Source: Branchiostoma floridae (taxonomy: Eukaryota; Chordata; Leptocardii; Amphioxiformes; Branchiostomatidae). From it: DNA of 64,000 nt. The stretch is from positions 10,348,134 through 10,412,133 of the forward strand of contig NC_049993.1 of NCBI RefSeq assembly GCF_000003815.2. The letters are read 5' to 3'. Of this stretch, positions 26,101-38,895 are shown in pieces. Numbering within the stretch: the stretch's first letter is position 1; every line of letters begins with the position of its first letter. Below the pieces are notes generated by a model. That model did no database searches, was not told the origin of the DNA, and saw only the letters and a list, made by a program, of their open reading frames with translations. A program made the position numbers and the translations under genes.

Positions 26101-29100
26101 TTGCGGTTGACAGGTAGACTGGCGATCTTGGCACTTGTACTTGGCGATCATTTGAAGATAGTTGAGAGTTTCCTTGGGAGACGTTCTTTAAATTATTCAA
26201 TCCAAACCAATATTTCTCAAAACCCCACCATTCTATTGCTGTAAGTGTCAAGACAAAATACCTATTTTTGTTCTCATTTCTGTTTTTGCATCACTTATTT
26301 ACAACGGGTGTGCGGAAAAACACTTCCAAACATCGTCCAGTGTTTCTAGATATTCATATCGATAGTTCCAACAGCATGTCATCTTGCTAAATCTCTTGAT
26401 ACATCTATAAATAAGGATTAGCGGAGCCTCTGATTATCCCTTTGAGTTAATCCTCCAAAATTCACTTGGTAGAGCCTCTAGGCTATTATCGGTCATAATT
26501 GTCGGCAAATTTTTCTTCCGACATTTAAATGGTGTATGCCTCGGAAATGTCATTGTCGTTACATCGTCTAAAACATAATAAATGGCTTACTTTTAAGCAC
26601 ACAAGTAGTATGAATAAACCAGCGGGACACATCTAAGCATGGCTCTGTAATCCACGGACATTAAACCAATCATCTTCTCCAAGCTTGATCAGGTCAGGAC
26701 AATCCCGCCCTATGTACGGGCAGGGGAGTGGAAAACTCCATGGTGAGACCTGTCAATCCGCAAGTGATGAAACACTTGTATGACTTAGAACATATATAAC
26801 ACATGTAGCAACGATACAGTACTAGACTAGTGTGCCATGTTGTTGTACCGAGTTTGACATCACTGAAGTGATGCCAACACTGTCTTGAAACAAAACTGTC
26901 TTATACAGACCATGTACTGTTTTGTGACATTAGAAACAGTGTCATACCCGTTCAGAGGGGGCGTGGTTGATAAAGACACTGCACTGAAATACTTGGTGAC
27001 ACAGCAGGTAGTTTAGCTGACAAATGATTAATGTCAAAATGTATTGCGAAAGTATGCTGTGGTGTAAAAGTCCAGTGTACTATCTTCGTCCTATTTTGAC
27101 AGAATAGTACGATGAGAAGACGAAGCGTTTTCAACACTGCGGTCTGATTCCCCTGTAAGAACAGGACAGTTCCTGATTTGTGGCACTAGTTTTGAGGTTG
27201 GCATGTCGCCCGAGGGTAGGGCATGAAGAGATGACTATCATGTGTGTGATCTACTTCACAGGCACCGACAGTGTTGTGGCTAGACAACTATTCCGGGTGT
27301 GTAGGACAGCTTTGATATCAAACTGGACGTTGTCATCGGTGCTTTACCTAAACATGAGTTAAAGTCAGTTACTATTCCAGTAAGGGACAGACACAATGAG
27401 AAATAGTTCTCACCAATGACCAGGCAATTGGACAGAGCTGACACACAGATGACCTTATCTTTACACACATCTTTACGACCAAACTACAACAAGAATCTTC
27501 TGCTAGCTCCGGGCTAAAATCAGACTAGAGGACTGCGACCAAATCTCAGGGAGCATGATTGTATACGGAGCAGGAATACAGAATCTTTATTGTGAACATT
27601 TGAGATTCAGGAGCGCACGTGTGTGTGCGTGTATACGTCTGTGTTTCCGTATGAGCGTGTGTGTGTATGTGTGTGCGCGCTCGTACATATGTAACGTGAT
27701 ATATCCGTCTGCTTCTGTGTTTGAGTGTGAGTGTGTATCTGTGTGTGTGTCCCTGTGTGTGTGAGCGCGTGTGTGGTGGCGGCTTGGTGTTTTCCTACTG
27801 AAATATCTAGACGATTGTCACCCAGGATCTTCAGGAATTCCCGCCAATTACCCCTGACCTTCAGCTGCCCCCCTCCCCCGGTCAGGTAGCCCGTCTGTGA
27901 GTGATAGAACCCTCACACTTCAGTAACGCCTCATTACGTACCCAATGATAAATCAAAGAAACGTACAAATGTCGTCTTAGAACTCTGTGTGTGACATAAG
28001 GACTAACCAAGCGGACTGGATTAGATGATCATGCCTGACTGGTCAGGAAGAAACGATGTCTACCACACGATTAGTCTTCTTCATGCCGTGTGGCTTTATA
28101 GCTACATAATGAGGCTGGAAAATTGATTATAGACTGGACAGCAACTGCGTGCTTTTAGTGTTTTTTGAAGTAACAATTTCCACATTTTGTTGCTCAATGA
28201 TTTATGATTATTGACAAAGCAAACAAATAAACAGTGCAAGTAACATTTGTAATTTACACTTGACCTCTGATAGCAGTATTGAACTTTTCAGCCAGCGCTG
28301 TAGCGAACTAGCATTTTGTGTTCGACCAAACGTGTCCCTAGTCTTACCGGCATCAATATAAATGGGTGGTCTATCAAAACGTGAGGCGCTGTGTTAGTAG
28401 TGTTTGGATTAGCTAACAATAAGAGCGGTAATGGCTGCCCCTCCCCATCGTTATCGATCGTCCCTCCCCCTACCAGATGGTTCCGCCCACTCCATCAATC
28501 CCATTCAGCGCTCTGCCCTGTCCATGCCTACCGGAGCATACTCTGACCAAAGGCTTGTAGTTTTCTGTTAAAGGTACCCCACCCCCACCACAAGCCTGTA
28601 TGACCCTGAGTACAGGAGGCTACATCTGACCTAATAAAGTTTCATTTAATAAAATAGTCGTTTCGAAGCAGATGTCTGGAGTGCAATATGAGCATGTTGG
28701 TTTCACAGTGGTACAGGGTGTGCATGAGCGTCAGACATTTTTTTTCTGCGAGACTAATAAAAACGTTTGACTCGAGCTTGGAAAGCGGACAGCTGAACAA
28801 GTAGAATTGCGGTTACATACACTAGATGTGGCGACACCTGATATAAACAGACAACTGATACATGCACCCAAGTCGTCGGCAGACAAACCCTGACACTCAA
28901 CCCCCCTCCCCAGTCTGAAGTTGAGACCTCTCAAATGATGTTCAAAATAGTTCCTTCAGCGAGCTATATGAAGAAGATTCAACAGAATCGACCCTTGTCA
29001 GACATTACAAATATACATTAATAACGCACGACAGAGTAAGCCACAGAGGTCATTAATCATATGTCTCAATAATAACCTTCTACTCTATAGGTCACGTGTG

Positions 29101-31014
29101 GCGCCACCGACATATGTAACCTGGTCATATCAAAAGTCATATCTCTGTCATAAAGTATGAACTTCAAACAGCCAGATCTATTTTAGATGCGGTACAGCTG
29201 ACAGGATCAAGCCTGTCGGTACATTACATGCCACGAGTACATGTGTCCGTCCTAAATCATAAAGGTTCGATCGACAGACAGGGGAGGTTGCTTCATGTCA
29301 AGTGAACGTGCCCTGGAGGTATGTGGTTATATCTGGGACTGATCAGTTCCTGAACTTTAAAATGTGTAGGTTGTTATAGATGCTGCTCATGATAAAACGC
29401 GGTCTCCGTGTTTTGTTATCTGTGGCAAAATCACAAGGTCGTATGAAGTGACCGAAAGACACAAAAGGTGTCCTATCTGACATGGATCAGTTGCTGCAAA
29501 TACCGGGGAAATGTCTAGTAAGGTCATCACAGGTCACGTGACAATCAGGTGTTTCTCTCGTGTTGACCTCCAAATGACCCTGAAGGTTACTACCGTCAGA
29601 AAGGTGTCAAGAGATCAAATCAAATATTTTCATGACCAGTCCTTATCATTTCTGGTACATGCAACTTCTGTACGTACATACTAGTGATACATATTTTGAA
29701 TATTGCTCAGGCAATGGCTACAGTCACACGTTTTGCCAATAACGTTTAAACTGAACCGCAGATTCTGTCAAGGTTTCTTCTATGAACTATGATTAGCTTC
29801 ATGAACCAACGGCCATTCGATAGTGCAATTCATAGACCTTTAAACTCTTTTACTGTATTACAGGACGGTGGGTTAGAAGAGGCCCTTACTGCCCATGCTA
29901 ACGTTACTAACTAAGTCAAGTACAACGTGTATCCTATGGCATATGAAGCACATAGACTATAGATAGTTACAAGATGTATCGTACAAGAACAGTTTTGGAG
30001 ACTCAACATTCTTCAAGATCTGAGTGCTGACAAATCTTTTCTACTTCACTCCATCTTATTGTCTCTCTGTCAGTCCTCTTCGCCTCTACTAGCCTACCGT
30101 AGTCTCACTATCGTAACAACCTTCACAGGCACACTACTTCCGAGTATAAACATCCGAGCAAATGTAACCACATAAAAGCCTTAATGGCCCTCTTTGTCAT
30201 CAACCTATTTGTTACTTAGTCGTTTGTAAGATTATCTCCTTTCTAAGTCTTTGACAACAAGCCACAAACACGCCGGATCTCAGTGTTGCAACTGTTCTCC
30301 GGACAACACACTACTGTTCAGGGGGCGGGCCCTTTCGCTGTGTTTGGATATGGACTCCCCTACGGGAAACCTTACCTGTCTCAGACCTTCCACGTACAAG
30401 CTTACGATAAACACACGAGAAATAGATGGCAAACAGAAGCTATTCTGCCCGCCCAGGCCGTACGTTTACTATAAACAACGGCTTTGGCCGCGTGCAAACG
30501 CCGTCCGTTTGTCCGTGTAAAAAAACAAGTGACAGCGCCGTAACTACATATATAGGCGCGAAGCAGTTTGCCCGCCGGTCAGGCTTTGTTAATGAGTGCG
30601 ATGTCTAATACTAAGTCACCGAACAAGTCCTCGTATAGGAAGGCCCTGGTAACGTAAAAAACGGATTGGCTACTCACCTTTTCTGTCGGTATTGTCCGAA
30701 AAGTCAGGGAACTCGTATATTACAGCATTGTCCTGTCTCGGTAATTTTCCCAGGTTTACAAGCATATCCTGTCGGCCCGTCGGCTTCCCCTCGCCCGGTA
30801 TGACTGTGTTCTCGTGTACGTGTTCGGTGCCTTCCCGTAGGCGACGGGGTCGGAAACGACCGTGCCGCAGGCTGCCGAGTCTTCGGGGCTCCTGTTCTTG
30901 GTCCACCGCCCAGAACATGCGGTCCAGCACGACTAGCAGCAGTACTTGCGACAGCAGCACAACTATAGTCCCCTTGCACATTTTCCTACGAAAAACCGTC
31001 TTCAACAACCCCAT
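13232..31014 (-). CDS. DUF229-family membrane-anchored alkaline-phosphatase/sulfatase-fold protein
   Basis: Fourteen exons, minus strand: 31014-30678, 18422-18038, 17879-17703, 17549-17323, 17170-17026, 16752-16638, 16477-16409, 16123-15899, 15547-15383, 15239-15124, 14781-14721, 14408-14325, 13907-13698, 13333-13232. The lengths total 2418, which is 805 residues plus stop, and every phase agrees. Residues 15-35 (core IVVLLSQVLLLVVLD) after Arg/Lys form a type II signal anchor, so the catalytic part is luminal or extracellular. The linker to about residue 225 is low-complexity. The DUF229 core has VLSISLDSVSRAHF (metal Asp near 346), GLPKTSAFL (candidate nucleophile Thr near 362), MNLTPLYAGQ, YGVDNSG, and GDHG (metal site near 565). 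Cys-rich stretches follow (RTCEEAGLPTWTCACG; YCVCKHF at the C-terminus). Members are common in nematodes and insects and their substrate is unknown; hydrolysis of a phosphate or sulfate ester is inference. No CxPxR sulfatase signature is present. Confidence 0.9.
13521..13642. mobile_element. 122-bp MITE with perfect 13-bp terminal inverted repeats
   Basis: ACTCTCCAAGCAG at the left end is mirrored by CTGCTTGGAGAGT at the right end. ACT flanks both sides as a possible 3-bp target duplication. It lies in the last-but-one intron of the DUF229 gene and shares the TCTCCAAGCAG terminus with several other elements in the window. Confidence 0.75.
14085..14240 (-). mobile_element. probable 3' end of a non-LTR retrotransposon
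   Basis: Read on the minus strand, the sequence ends in AATAAAGGTCTTCATTCATTCATT, a tail of short tandem repeats after a polyadenylation-like motif, as CR1/L2-type elements end. Upstream residues such as LYLACQKAK look like a decayed reverse-transcriptase C-terminal tail. It is intronic in the DUF229 gene. Confidence 0.4.
20583..20777. mobile_element. MITE with ~60-bp terminal inverted repeats
   Basis: GTTCACCCTTATCC..GGGCAACCTATATC..GTTGTTTTA..CAGGGCATTT at the left is repeated inverted at the right with few mismatches, ending GGATAAAGGTGAAC. The loop is only about 70 bases and there is no coding capacity. Confidence 0.8.
21935..22977. mobile_element. ~1.04-kb foldback element with internal degenerate repeats
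   Basis: TACCTCCATGAAA at the left end faces TTTCATGGAGGTA at the right end. The interior holds two to three diverged modules (about 22293-22470, 22580-22750, 22785-22905). Each carries an ATCCGTYGTTCC / TTGAGTTATC segment, then GACAAAAAYGCCCCTGC, then a GAGCTATCTA-like segment. A CACACA-rich stretch precedes the right end. It looks non-autonomous. Confidence 0.65.
23113..23169. repeat. (GT)n microsatellite, interrupted
   Basis: Runs of GT with TACA/TACG interruptions, followed by a pure stretch at 23140-23169. Confidence 0.9.
27618..27775. repeat. degenerate GT-rich tract
   Basis: An interrupted GT/GTGTGC array in the first intron of the DUF229 gene. The 69-codon open frame it produces is low-complexity and not a gene. 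Confidence 0.75.
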
Positions 31015-34000
31015 TGCGGTAGATATCTACTTGGGTACTTTACAGGCGAGCGGTTCCTCTCACAGCTGTGACACAGTTTTGGGTCTGACGTACACACCGG
31101 CGTGCTCGGTATGTCTGGGCCGCGCCAGGGTCGCCTGTCATCTTTGTGTGTGTGGGTAACACCGCTGGGGAACTCCTCATTATGTACACAAATTTATGCA
31201 GCATCGAGCCAGAGGGGGCGCGGTGACCCGACATTCACCACGGTCAAAGTCAGTGGCGGCATGGTGCGAAGCTGGGATTTATTCATCCTATATATACATA
31301 TATACGTGCTGAGTTGCACATTCCTCAGTATGAAACTAAGTACTGTACTGAGATTTGATTTACACGGATAACACCGTGGCGGCCATGGTAACGCCATACA
31401 CAGACTTTTGCGCTCGATGAGCTGAGCCAAGAATTCTAATCATGCTTATCCGAGTTGAACATTATTATAGCATGGTTGTAGCACAATGATAGCATGTGCT
31501 ATTTTTGAGGGCAAGTATATGTATACATGAACCCGCGTACTTCGACTATGGCTGGAATTAACAGGTGCGTCAGACGACACAGTGTTAACGTTGTTGAGAA
31601 CATAGGGAATTCAAAAGCGTTTCCATGGCTTCTACATGCGGAATCTCCCCTTCAGAAAGGCCACTCTTGGTGGGAGAGCAAAGGGGCTGGTGCGCTTTGT
31701 GAAATATAGACAGATGGGTACATTAAGCACAAAGCATTTCCCACAATGTGCTCACAGGCACAAGAGAAACTACACCTTTGTGAGTAAGTTGCCAAAAATA
31801 CGGCCATGATAAACACACACATCCAACATCACGGGTGTTTCTCCCCATAGATATCAGAAAAAGTGATATGTTTTAACTGTCGTTGCAATACACTTTGGAA
31901 CAGCTAAACTATCAAACATATACATTTTTTTAAACGTTTATACATAGGATCATTGGCAGTGCAACAGGACAGCCGCGAGTTTCCTTTTCTTTAAAAGTAC
32001 AGTGTTCAAGTTCATCTTACGCGTACACGTAGGTTGACGAAATAGTAACATGCCTACCAGATCAGAGTTAGCATCACGGAGGGGATTTTTACACACCCAG
32101 GTTTAGACAAACGACCGTGTCAACAAAAAGTGAGAATACTGGACTCCTTCCAAGATATCTCTCTCGGAAGCCTCATCAGATACCTTAAGTGTGCGATCCT
32201 CTCACTCTCTACTCCTTTGATTAATTGGGTCAGTGAAAGCTGGACGGACGGGGTGGGGAGAGTTATTCGTCAGGGGTCGGCAGGAATTGGTCAGAGTGCC
32301 AGGAGAGAGGAAGGGAATCTGGAGCAAAGCTGGTACCGGGGCGGAACCGAGTCATCGTCTGGAAAATTGCGGGAAGTCTCTTGGTGGTCACAATATTTAT
32401 CATCCATGCGTTTGTCTTTGAATTTTACCATTACGTGCATTAGATAAAAATCCAAAATACTAGTAAACTTGTGCTTTGGGTGCATACTAGTATTCGCATG
32501 TGGCCATGGAAAAGGTAAATTTTGTTATAAAGGTTGTTGTGGTAGAAACTGAGATACGTAGGTGCACACATGGTTTTTAAATCAGTGATATATGGATATT
32601 AGCTAGCACTGGCAATTGTTTGATTGGATTCACTAAGTTAGATAAGTGTTTAGACAGGTAGGAGATCATGGCTTCCCGACCTTCTCCAGATCAGGGCGGG
32701 TTGGGAGTTAGTCGTGAGCGGAAGGCCATCTGTGGTTGGGAATTGGTGGGCAAAATAACAATGTCCACTAGTTTTATGTCTACTTGTCTACTAGTCTGCT
32801 CTAACCGAATATATAGCTTTTGAAATATAAAAGTCGGGCCAAAATCATATTCTGCCTGGATGCGATCAGAGGAGTGTACTGGAGCCGGAATAGGATGAAT
32901 TTCCAGGCTACTCCCAACTCATTGCCGATCTTGGTTGTGGAGTTGTCGGGAGTAAAGTCGTGGGAAGGTCCCGAATGTGTGACAGGGGCCGGGCTGAAGA
33001 TTCCTGCCTGCGCATCTGCCCCACACGTCGCCTCACAGCAGGCATCCCCCGGTCCTGAACTTGCACACGACACGAGAGAGGTCCCGCCGAGCCACACGGA
33101 CTCAGGGTCGTCAAAACGTCTGAGAAAATGGAGCTCAACAGAATATACAGTACCCCGCAAACGAGCCAAGCTATTAAGTGGAAAAACATGGTCGTCAGGT
33201 GGTCTCAAATGCTGGTAGAGTGTGGGGACTGGCATTTGTAGTTTAAAAAAAGAGAGACGCGCCCACCGATCAAGACGTACAAGCCAACGATCTTATGAAA
33301 TAAAGCAGAATCTGAAGATGAAACTTTACAATCACATTTCTCCTGTAGTGCTTAAATTTCCTCCTCACCACTACAGGAGTACTACTTACAATTGCCTGCT
33401 CACTACTTTTACTTACAATTTCCTCCTCACTGATGGTCATCATTTTGGAAAGCTTTTTTTCGATGTAGGTGACATCCTAGCATCACCTGAGTGTAACTTC
33501 TTCATGGAATAAGATGTATGGATCCCCGTCCCCCGACATAGATGAAGCATTGATGAATCAGGTATAAACTAGTAAACAAAATAATGGTTAATTAATGGTC
33601 TCCCCGATACTTGACTACCACTCTGTGCATGTTTTGTATAACATAAAGGTTTCTTAATACTTCATTCCCACTACAGTAAAACAGGGGCTTATTTGAAACA
33701 ACTAGTACTTCATTTTTCCTGGCGTGGGTTTAAGGACACCCGATGGCAATGGTTAGAGCTACCTATTTTTGTACACACATTGCTTAAAGAAAGATACATA
33801 AAAGCCTCCCACAGTAATCACATTACTCCAAGAATAGGCACTTTAAAGTCCCACAAGCCACGTGGAGTCTGTGGCGCATTATACGAGCCCTACTAGCACT
33901 CTTCAAACTTGGCAGCTTACACACATCTTTTCTATAAGAAACACGTGTGCAATCGGTACAGCAAATGCATAAAATACCTCTATCTTAATATCCACTATAC

Positions 34001-34102
34001 CTTAAAGAAAGGTAATGGGTAAACGTCAAGAAAATGGGTGGTTCAGGATCATACAGAACCTTTAATGAACGGTTTAGAAGGGTTGAGACGTCGACGCACT
34101 AG

Positions 34103-34105
<3 letters not shown>

Positions 34106-34163
<58 letters not shown>
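34106..34163. repeat. (TG)n microsatellite
   Basis: An uninterrupted run of about 29 TG units. Confidence 0.95.
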
Positions 34164-34164
<1 letters not shown>

Positions 34165-35322
34165 GGAGGGTGGGTTCTCATTCCCAGCGTTGTTTACAGA
34201 CATGCCGAGAATGTGTAACGGACAACACTGGAGTGATGAAAAACTGATCCGGTGTTTATTGACGACTCGGCTCCGCTAAACAAGCCTTGTCAGGTCGTAA
34301 CTAGATGTCAGTAAACCCGCTACACAAAACTACCATTTTATGGACCCGACTTACATTTGTATTAGAGTAAGGACAGAACATATTTGAACTAAATTAGCAG
34401 ATAAAAGAAGGGCTTGGTTGTAATCGTGAACATTATTTCCCATCATTTACAATGATCTATGGCTAGCTGATATATTTTCTTTCATTAGTCATGGAAGTGT
34501 TTTGAATTTGTTTCAGTGTTGTTGCAAGCAAGTAGAAATGTCAGTGCAATGATGAAGATACAAACGTGTGCCATTAATTTGCACTATCGCTAAAACTGGG
34601 CTACTAATTAATAATCAAGCAAACATATCTAAATTACATATTCATGTGATTGATGTAACTCCGCTGACTTCACTCCAACCACATTTTAGAGGGAAAAAGC
34701 GACCCCTGCAACTGTTTCATTCCTTTTCTTCCTGCTGTTTAGTCGGCTATCATCAACACACAGGGCAATAAACAAACGTCCCTAAAACGCGTTTTACGGC
34801 TGATAAAGCTAGCGACTTTGCAGGAAAAATCAGAGAAGTTAATATCTCCCTAATGTATCAGTTGGGAGGTGTTCTATTGACGTCTCAGGTGTGAGATAAG
34901 ATCTCCCCCTCCGGTCTTTCCTCTACCTGACGTAGCTAACAGCTGACCCGTGCAGGGTCGCCGTAAATCTTACCCTGACAGGTGTCTACAAACTATTGTT
35001 ATTCAGACAGTGTTTCACACAGAAAGGTCGGCGAGAAGTTTAAGTAGAGGCTTTAGGATTCAACTTTGCAAGCCAGCATTTACCGTTCTTATATGTATAA
35101 CTATGTAGTTAACTGTGCATGTGTAAGATTTTTTCTCATATTCCAGTACATACATACAAAACAGGATGTACTACTAGGGTCTACTTGTCATAGTTGTTAT
35201 TCTTCCGTAGAGCATAGTTTCGTAAAGTCAAGGTCGTTATATAACGTCCTTGGTAAAGTCAATAGAGTATAGTAGAGCTGATGGATGTTGTGGAGCCCCT
35301 ACGACCACTGTGGTTACGGGTT

Positions 35323-35431
35323 GTGAGTGAGTGAGTGAGTGAGTGAGTGAGTGAGTGAGTGAGTGAGTGAGTGAGTGAGTGAGTGAGTGAGTGAGTGAGT
35401 GAGTGAGTGAGTGAGTGAGTGAGTGAGCGAG
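35323..35431. repeat. (GTGA)n microsatellite
   Basis: About 27 tandem GTGA units with one GCGA variant near the right end, running directly into a pentamer array. Confidence 0.97.
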
Positions 35432-35434
35432 TGT

Positions 35435-35676
35435 AGAGTAGAGTAGAGTAGACTAGAGTAGAGTAGAGTAGAGTAGAGTAGAGTAGAGTAGAGTAGAGTA
35501 GAGTAGAGTAGAGTAGAGTAGAGTAGAGTAGAGTAGAGCAGAGCAGAGCAGAGTAGATCAGAGTAAAGTAGAGTAGAGTAGAGCAGAGAAGCGTGGTGTA
35601 GAGTAGACTATGGTAGAGCAGGGTAGAGTACTGTACTACACATATAGAGTAGAGTAGATTACAGTAGAGTAAAATG
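35435..35676. repeat. (GAGTA)n pentanucleotide array
   Basis: GAGTA units, pure at first, then variant units (GAGCA, GATCA, GAAGC) toward the right. On the reverse strand it yields a 143-codon SLTH/TLLYS-repeat open frame that is an artefact of the repeat. Confidence 0.95.
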
Positions 35677-37774
35677 AGTCCACAGTTCATTCGGACAAGT
35701 AGTTATAATTTTCAGTTTGGGCCGCTCTTCGCTTCAGTTCACTTATATATCAGCCTTCTATAGATTATCCATAACTTTGTAGTTCTGTATCACTGGATAG
35801 CTTGGGTCATTATAAAGTCATTCATATTATTTGACACGTATGGTATGGTAATGACAACGGAAAGGTCGTCTGGGGCATGTGACACTAGATACATCTATTT
35901 CTGGATAGATGTCAAATATAATGACAATGGTGGTTGAGAAACACCTAGTAATTCTGGTTTATTAACACCAATTTACACACGATAATTATCTGCCCCTCAG
36001 CGAAAAGAATGGTTACAGATCGTACTGATAAAGATAAAGAAGTGCGGTTTGTGAGGTACCTAACGCCCTCCAGCGACTGACGCAGAAACTGCCCTCGGGC
36101 AGGCAGGTTCGTTTATAGCAATGACGTCATAAACAGACAACATACGTGTGCAGCTGAATCAATAGCGTCTTCCGGGTTAGCAGTTTTGTAAACATCAATC
36201 ATAAAACATATCCTGTGTGGGGAAATCGTGGTTACTATTTACTCGTGCCATTATTTGACAAAAAATCCAAATAAGGCGTTTGAGAGTCTAATAAAAATCT
36301 TATCAAAGTCTCATCAAGACCTGTACATATATCAAATATCAAGACAAACCCATATCCAAGCCTTCTCTAGTAATCGTGCTGACACAAACACATACACTAA
36401 CGCCACCGATAACTGTTGCGGAGGTTATCACTAGTACAGCGTTTCTGCCACAAACAAGACCCAAAGAACTGGGAGATTTGTAAAATTCGTTACAAACAGT
36501 CTGACTGTTTTGTCATGTACTAGTATGTTACGGCATAGTCATTTGTCCACATTCAACATCGATCACAGTTTGACTCTGAGGTTTACCTCGGATGGAAACT
36601 TCGGCATAAAGTTAATCATTACTTGAGATTGTGACTATGATTATTGGTAAACTGAACTTTGACCCACAAATTCACACGTTAGTCGCAGGATTGTTGCAGT
36701 GTTAGTGCGTTAGACATGCTGTATGCTTCGCTCGACAAGTTTGAAAATCCATGTCATTCAAAACAACAATTATACTCGATGATCTGACAAAAGAACAGAT
36801 CTCGACGAGGATGGGATTCGAACCCACGCGTGCAGAGCACAATGGATTAGCAGTCCATCGCCTTAAAGTGTAACTGAAATGAAATCGTCTGTAGCATTTT
36901 CTACCAATAATGTAAAAATTTGATCTTTTCTGAAAAAGTCAATGCAAGTTTCAAATCAATTGTCCGTCCGGAAGTCCCTCAAACAGCGACATAAAAATGT
37001 GTACTTTGAGCTCTTTGCTGGAACTAATTAGGAACATGCCGTGACGTCATTTTAGTTAGTCCCTACTAGCTGGTATGGTTGACTAGGGGAATAATATACA
37101 TTTGATAGACCCGTATCTTATAAAGGAAACATAATTCATTGACGAAACTCGGCACGACTAAAGAACACATACTTCACTTCACTTGAAGAGAATTTCGTTC
37201 GTATTCACGCCACTGAAATATATCTTAGAGGCACTTGAAGTTGATGCACGTACCAAGCGTGCGTAACGCAAGCGGGGAGAAAGTTCATTATTGTAGCGTG
37301 TGGAATAAGCGGGGACAAACAGTCATCGCTTATTCTATACAAAAATGATAGCATTAGCTTACATTATCCTCAGTAAGGAGGCCATGCTGTACATTAATTT
37401 GAAGATGTTTTCTAGCGGAAGCGCAGAAATTTGTGCCTCTTTGCGGTCTCAGCTTGTGTCTGCTAGCGAAACCGGGACTAAAGCTTCGGTCGCGTACAAA
37501 TATACAACAGCTGAGCAACTAACTACGTACAGTTCGCCAGGATTTAAAATGAGAAGCAACCTCATTGCCACAAGAAATGCGATTCAAAATACATTCCCAC
37601 TCAAAGTATGTGTTTGTTTACAAACCTGTAAGCTTTTATCGGATAGATAGTACGTCGTAGACTGACTATTTCTAGTCGTGAGCACGGCCGATAGCTAGCT
37701 AAACGCCTCCAGATTGTGACGAGTCCGTGAAACATTTTGAGAGTGACTGTTCTTTCTGTCTCATATTTGTCTGC

Positions 37775-38450
37775 ACAACAGACAGATTTTGTAAGCTCCC
37801 AGTGATTCGAGGAAAACACACAGACTGGTGTTTCCTTGATAGAAAATTCGAAAAGTGTGGTTAAATAATAGCGCATGGCACGGGGCCGCCATTTTTTTGT
37901 GAGGAATTTTTCTTTGTTGTTGACGACGAAAAATCCAAGATTCACTCGTAACTAGGTTTTACGGAGACCATATCAGTACTACATATAAATGCTACAATAT
38001 TCATGACAAAATCTAGCGACAAAAGTGCCAAGTTTGTAGCTACACGAGCAAAAAAAACGAGTTATCGATGACATAGTAACGAGTACGTACATGCTTGTGG
38101 TCCCGCAACCCAGATATATTTTCCTTTGTTTACATGCTCAGGTTACGCTAGAAATTTTTATACAAAACCAAACTATTTTAACTCATCTATCAACAACATG
38201 TCCACCGCTAAGACACTAAACAACACACAGATTTCGTAAGCTCCTAGTGATTCGAGGAAAAACATACAGACTGGTGTTTCCGTGAAAGAAAATTCGAAAA
38301 GTCTCTGAGGTTTTTAGCGCACGGCCGCCATCTTTTTTGGGGCCATTTTTCTTAGAGTTGTTGTTGTCGACGACGAAAAATCCCAGATTCGCTCGTAACT
38401 TGGTTTTACGGAGACCAAAAACTACAATACTCATGACAAAATCTAGTGAC
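37775..38450. repeat. direct repeat pair inside the Kolobok-like element
   Basis: 37775-38023 and 38213-38450 share GTAAGCTCC, GTGATTCGAGGAAAA, CAGACTGGTGTTTCC, GAAAATTCGAAAAGT, CGACGAAAAATCC, GGTTTTACGGAGACCA and CATGACAAAATCTAG in the same order, with moderate divergence. They are about 440 bases apart. Confidence 0.85.
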
Positions 38451-38895
38451 TATTTTTCCAACGTATTTTGAATACGGTCAGCAAATTTTCGTGCTTGAAA
38501 ATCTTGGGACAGCGTCGGCATTGTTGTTACGAGTTCGGTATAAGCGGTTCACTTTGTTATGAAATCTATCCGGACGCCGACAAAGATGTAAAATCCAAGA
38601 ATCATTTGTGCTGTTTTGTGTCGGAGTCAAAGCGTACAAGTACTTCACAATAATGGCAACACAGTTATGACCAGAACAAGCGAAATACAATGTAAATTTA
38701 CAGGGTGAATTACTACTAGTATGTGACAGATAAACGTCCTGCAGCTGTGATAAACAGTGGCGAATTCACCCTTCTCCGCGCGCGTTCCGTGACTGGGAGT
38801 CGGCAGACCAGCGGTGTCAATAGTTGGAACTTTTCCTGCGATAATCCTTCTGGTCCTCCCACAGCTCTCCCCAATATAATCTCAAGGTTCATGTT

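Larger units (their letters stand above)
18423..30677. other. 12.3-kb intron 1 of the DUF229 gene
   Basis: It separates the signal-anchor exon from the rest of the protein. I find no internal gene. It contains the MITE at 20583, the foldback element at 21935, GT repeats near 23100 and 27620, a TACGTTGTAGGAT short repeat near 19363-19428, and otherwise unstructured sequence. Confidence 0.8.
31015..36802. other. intergenic region upstream of the DUF229 gene, microsatellites only
   Basis: No exon or RNA gene is supported. The first few hundred bases should hold the DUF229 promoter, but I see no convincing TATA box. Two overlapping open frames of 132 and 144 codons at 32801-33235 face each other and resemble nothing. 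Microsatellites lie at 34106 and 35323-35676. Confidence 0.5.

Noticed and set aside
30251-30608. Three overlapping plus-strand open frames of 60-89 codons
   Set aside because: They are mutually overlapping, lie just 3' of the DUF229 first exon on the opposite strand, and have no recognisable features.
13232-31014. Classical sulfatase
   Set aside because: There is no C/SxPxR motif; the DSVSR, LPKT and GDHG pattern fits DUF229.
32801-33235. Opposed 132- and 144-codon open frames
   Set aside because: They overlap on opposite strands, have no recognisable domain and no convincing splice context.
35259-35690. 143-codon minus-strand open frame rich in SLTH and TLLYS repeats
   Set aside because: It is simply the translation of the GTGA and GAGTA microsatellites.
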